Shown in pieces: positions 61,907 to 64,000 of a DNA stretch of 64,000 bases. How positions within the stretch are numbered: position 1 is the stretch's first letter; every line of letters begins with the position of its first letter. Under the pieces are notes generated by a model, which was given only the letters and a program-made list of their open reading frames with translations, had not been told where the DNA came from and made no database searches. The stretch covers positions 372,001 through 436,000 of the forward strand of contig JADKGX010000002.1 in the NCBI GenBank assembly GCA_016722065.1, in the 5' to 3' direction. The translations under genes were made by a program, and so were the position numbers. The DNA comes from Planctomycetota bacterium (GTDB taxonomy: Bacteria > Planctomycetota > UBA8742 > UBA2392).

Positions 61907-62893
61907 CTACCACTTAATCAGGTTATAGCCCCAGCTCAAACCGCCACCGAAGGCTTCCAACAACACGTAATCGCCGCGCTTGATGCGACCTGCCGCCAGG
62001 GCTTCATCCAAGGCAATAGGAATACTGGCCGAGCTGGTGTTGCCGTAGCGATCCATGTTGATCACGACGCGATCCATGGAAATGCCCGCGCGCTCCATGG
62101 CGCTTTCAATGATGTTCACGTTGGCCTGGTGCGGCACAACCAGCGAAACCTGGTCAGCCGTAATGCCGCCGCGCTGGCACGCTTCGCGGGCCATTTCCTC
62201 AAACTTCTGCACCGCAAACTTGTAAACGGTGCGGCCTTTCAGCGCGATTGTGTGCATGTGCTTTTCAACTGTTTCGTGGCTGGCAGGCATGCGCGAGCCG
62301 CCAGCGGCCACGTTCAAGGCGTCGTAGTCATAGCGCGCACCGTTGCGGGAACACAGCACGCGGCCGCGGCCATCGGTCTTGGTTACAACGGCTGCACCCG
62401 CGCCGTCGGCAAACAGGATGCAACTGCCGCGGTCTGTCCAGTTGGTGATGGAGGACAGTTTCTCGGCGCCGATGACCAGCACGTTGCGATAACTTTCGGT
62501 GTTGACCAGCGCCGCTGCAAGTTCCAGTGCGTAAACAAACCCGGCACAGGCCGTGCTGATATCCAGCGCGGCAATATCGCCCATGCCCAGGCCCTTTTGC
62601 ACCCAGCAAGCCGTGTTGGGAAAGGTGTTATCGGGGCTGGCCGTGGCGACCAGAATGTAGTCGATGTCTTTGGGTTCAAGCTCCGCGCGCTGCAGTGCCA
62701 CGCGGGCGGCTTCAATGGCCATGTCGGAGGTGTATTCGTCTTCGCGGGCAAAGCGGCGCTCACGAATACCTGTGCGCTGGAAGATCCACTCGTCGTTGGT
62801 GTCGACAATCTTGGACAGGTCGTCGTTGGTCACGACGCGTTTGGGGGTGTAGGACCCGATGCTGAGGATGCCTGCGCTGCGCGAATCGCTCAC
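61907..62893 (-). CDS. fabH: Beta-ketoacyl-ACP synthase III
   Basis: It starts fatty-acid synthesis by condensing acetyl-CoA with malonyl-ACP. The triad is visible: cysteine in DISTACAGFVYAL, histidine in VVPHQANVNI, asparagine in YGNTSSASIP. The opening SAGILSIGSYTPKRVVTNDDL is typical. The GTG at 62893 was chosen because TGAGGA lies eight bases upstream. GTG 62929 would add 12 residues with a poorer SD. Confidence 0.94.
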   Translation of the reverse strand: MSDSRSAGILSIGSYTPKRVVTNDDLSKIVDTNDEWIFQRTGIRERRFAREDEYTSDMAIEAARVALQRAELEPKDIDYILVATASPDNTFPNTACWVQKGLGMGDIAALDISTACAGFVYALELAAALVNTESYRNVLVIGAEKLSSITNWTDRGSCILFADGAGAAVVTKTDGRGRVLCSRNGARYDYDALNVAAGGSRMPASHETVEKHMHTIALKGRTVYKFAVQKFEEMAREACQRGGITADQVSLVVPHQANVNIIESAMERAGISMDRVVINMDRYGNTSSASIPIALDEALAAGRIKRGDYVLLEAFGGGLSWGYNLIKW

Positions 62894-62947
62894 TTCGATA
62901 TCCTCAGGACGCCCCGTTTTCGCTTGCACACCAGGCCTGCCAGGGCT

Positions 62948-63955
62948 TCAGGCCTTGGCCTCTTCCTTGCTAAGGGCCGCCACAATCTTGTCGTTAATGC
63001 GCGATTCGGTGCAGCCCGCGGCAATGCGAATGGCGCTGGCAATGGCACGCTCGTCGCTGCGGCCGTGGCTGATTACGACAACGCCGTTGACACCCAGCAG
63101 CGCCGCGCCACCGACCTCACGCCAGTCGATCTCGTTGGAGAAACTCTTCCAGGCGGCCTCAAATCGCGGGTCTTTGGTCAGGTCCGTGCGCGCGGCATTG
63201 CTGACGAACATCTTCATCAGAATGTCGGACAGGCCTTCCGCTGTCTTGAGCACAATGTTGCCAACCAGGCCGTCACACACCACTACTTCCACGCGGCCCT
63301 CGAAAATCTCGTGGCCTTCGACGTTGCCGATGAAATCGACGGGGCTCTGGGTCAGCAGGGTGTGGGTTTCACGCACCAGGGCGTTGCCCTTGCCTTCTTC
63401 ACCGCCAACGCTGAGCAGCCCGACCTTGACTTCCTGGTCCGGGGCGGCCAGCACGTTACGATAGAAAATTTCGCCCATGGTGCCGTACTGCACCAGGTGC
63501 TGCGGCTTGGCCTGCACATTGGCGCCAACGTCCATGATCACGACGCGGCCCTTAATGCTGGGCAGCGATGTGGCAATGCCAGCGCGGCGCACGCCCGGCA
63601 GGTTGCGCAACATCAAGGTTGCGCCAGCCACAAGCGCGCCCGTGTTGCCGGCGCTGATAATGGCGTCTGCCTTCTGCTGGTGCACCATGCCCACGCCGAT
63701 CACCAGGCTGGAGTTGCGCTTGGCCTTCAGCGCCTCCACGGGGTGTTCGTCCATGCCAATTGCTTCCGGGGCGTGAACCACGGCAATGTTGGGCAAGGCG
63801 GGGCCGCAGGCGGCAAGTTCTTTGGCAACGACAGCCTCGTCGCCGACAAGAATCAGCACCCAAGTCTTGTTTTCGGCTGCGACGCGATAGGTGCCGCGGA
63901 CAACAACGCCAGGGCCAAAATCTCCGCCCATGGCATCAATGGCGATCCGGGTCAT
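62948..63955 (-). CDS. plsX: Phosphate acyltransferase PlsX
   Basis: It makes acyl-phosphate for phosphatidic acid synthesis and usually heads the fab operon. Motifs are RIAIDAMGGDFGP at the N-terminus, GMDEHPVEALKAKRNSS, ISAGNTGALVAGA and VCDGLVGNIVLKTAEG. Length (335) is normal. The ATG at 63955 is preceded by GAGAGG a little far upstream. fabH follows within 54 bp. Confidence 0.95.
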   Translation of the reverse strand: MTRIAIDAMGGDFGPGVVVRGTYRVAAENKTWVLILVGDEAVVAKELAACGPALPNIAVVHAPEAIGMDEHPVEALKAKRNSSLVIGVGMVHQQKADAIISAGNTGALVAGATLMLRNLPGVRRAGIATSLPSIKGRVVIMDVGANVQAKPQHLVQYGTMGEIFYRNVLAAPDQEVKVGLLSVGGEEGKGNALVRETHTLLTQSPVDFIGNVEGHEIFEGRVEVVVCDGLVGNIVLKTAEGLSDILMKMFVSNAARTDLTKDPRFEAAWKSFSNEIDWREVGGAALLGVNGVVVISHGRSDERAIASAIRIAAGCTESRINDKIVAALSKEEAKA

Positions 63956-64000
63956 ACCTGCTGTCCTCTCCGCAAGCTGCACATCTGAAAGCGGGCGGGT

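Noticed and set aside
61208..63988. A 926-codon open frame on the plus strand opposite fabD-fabH-plsX
   Set aside because: It is antisense to three well-supported genes; long antisense frames are expected at this GC content, and its translation has no family motifs.

Overview
The window reads as a high-GC bacterial chromosome segment, best matched by the Planctomycetota/PVC side of the tree. The pointers are the TIGR03790-type secreted protein, paired TPR proteins with C-terminal anchors, an alpha/alpha-toroid secreted protein, many lipoproteins, the DUF58/transglutaminase/VWA membrane set and a split methylmalonyl-CoA system. Phylum assignment is an inference; there is no rRNA here. Start codons are often GTG or TTG behind clear Shine-Dalgarno (SD) sequences. 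No tRNA, rRNA, CRISPR array or canonical transposase was seen.

Layout. 1-11.4 kb: a cut DUF2225 protein, a TlpA-like protein with a broken CxxC, and genes with unusually long disordered regions (an AONS/KBL-family enzyme, LepB, an MshEN-domain protein and a STAS/zinc-ribbon protein), plus ftcD. 11.5-21.7 kb: VWA, transglutaminase, DUF58, beta-propeller, aminotransferase, a cysteine-less FdhD-like protein, DUF3592 and ribE. 21.7-26 kb: TIGR03790 protein and two tandem TPR paralogues; the second runs into 523 bp of almost pure G/C (26003-26525) that looks like an assembly artefact. 26.8-31.2 kb: gamma-carbonic anhydrase, two DinB proteins, a MoaD-like protein, a radical SAM protein and a 59-aa membrane protein.

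31.3-46.7 kb: accC and accB, a cyclophilin, lipoprotein and LRR proteins, an MFS transporter, efp, ridA, a toroid protein, fumC and a few poorly known genes. 46.8-49.6 kb: scpA, an M50 protease, dapF and a lipoprotein. 49.7-64 kb: two interleaved metabolic blocks on the minus strand. One is fatty-acid synthesis (plsX-fabH-fabD-fabG, and acpP-fabF). The other is propionyl-CoA to succinyl-CoA conversion (pccB, pccA, a biotin carrier, methylmalonyl-CoA mutase catalytic subunit, epimerase). With accB/accC, most of the acyl-CoA carboxylation and chain-elongation machinery is present.

The most unusual signal is a set of small elements between genes, each built from arrays of a short unit (6, 7 or 9 nt, different in each element type), mostly arranged as inverted arms. 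Two still carry cargo: a four-helix-bundle S23/IVP-type gene with a one-base frameshift (59674-60111), and a decayed GxxExxY gene (54766-55112). Others are empty or solo (28657-28739, 61825-61898, 32706-32758, 27337-27368). They abut start or stop codons inside operons, including fatty-acid and propionate genes.
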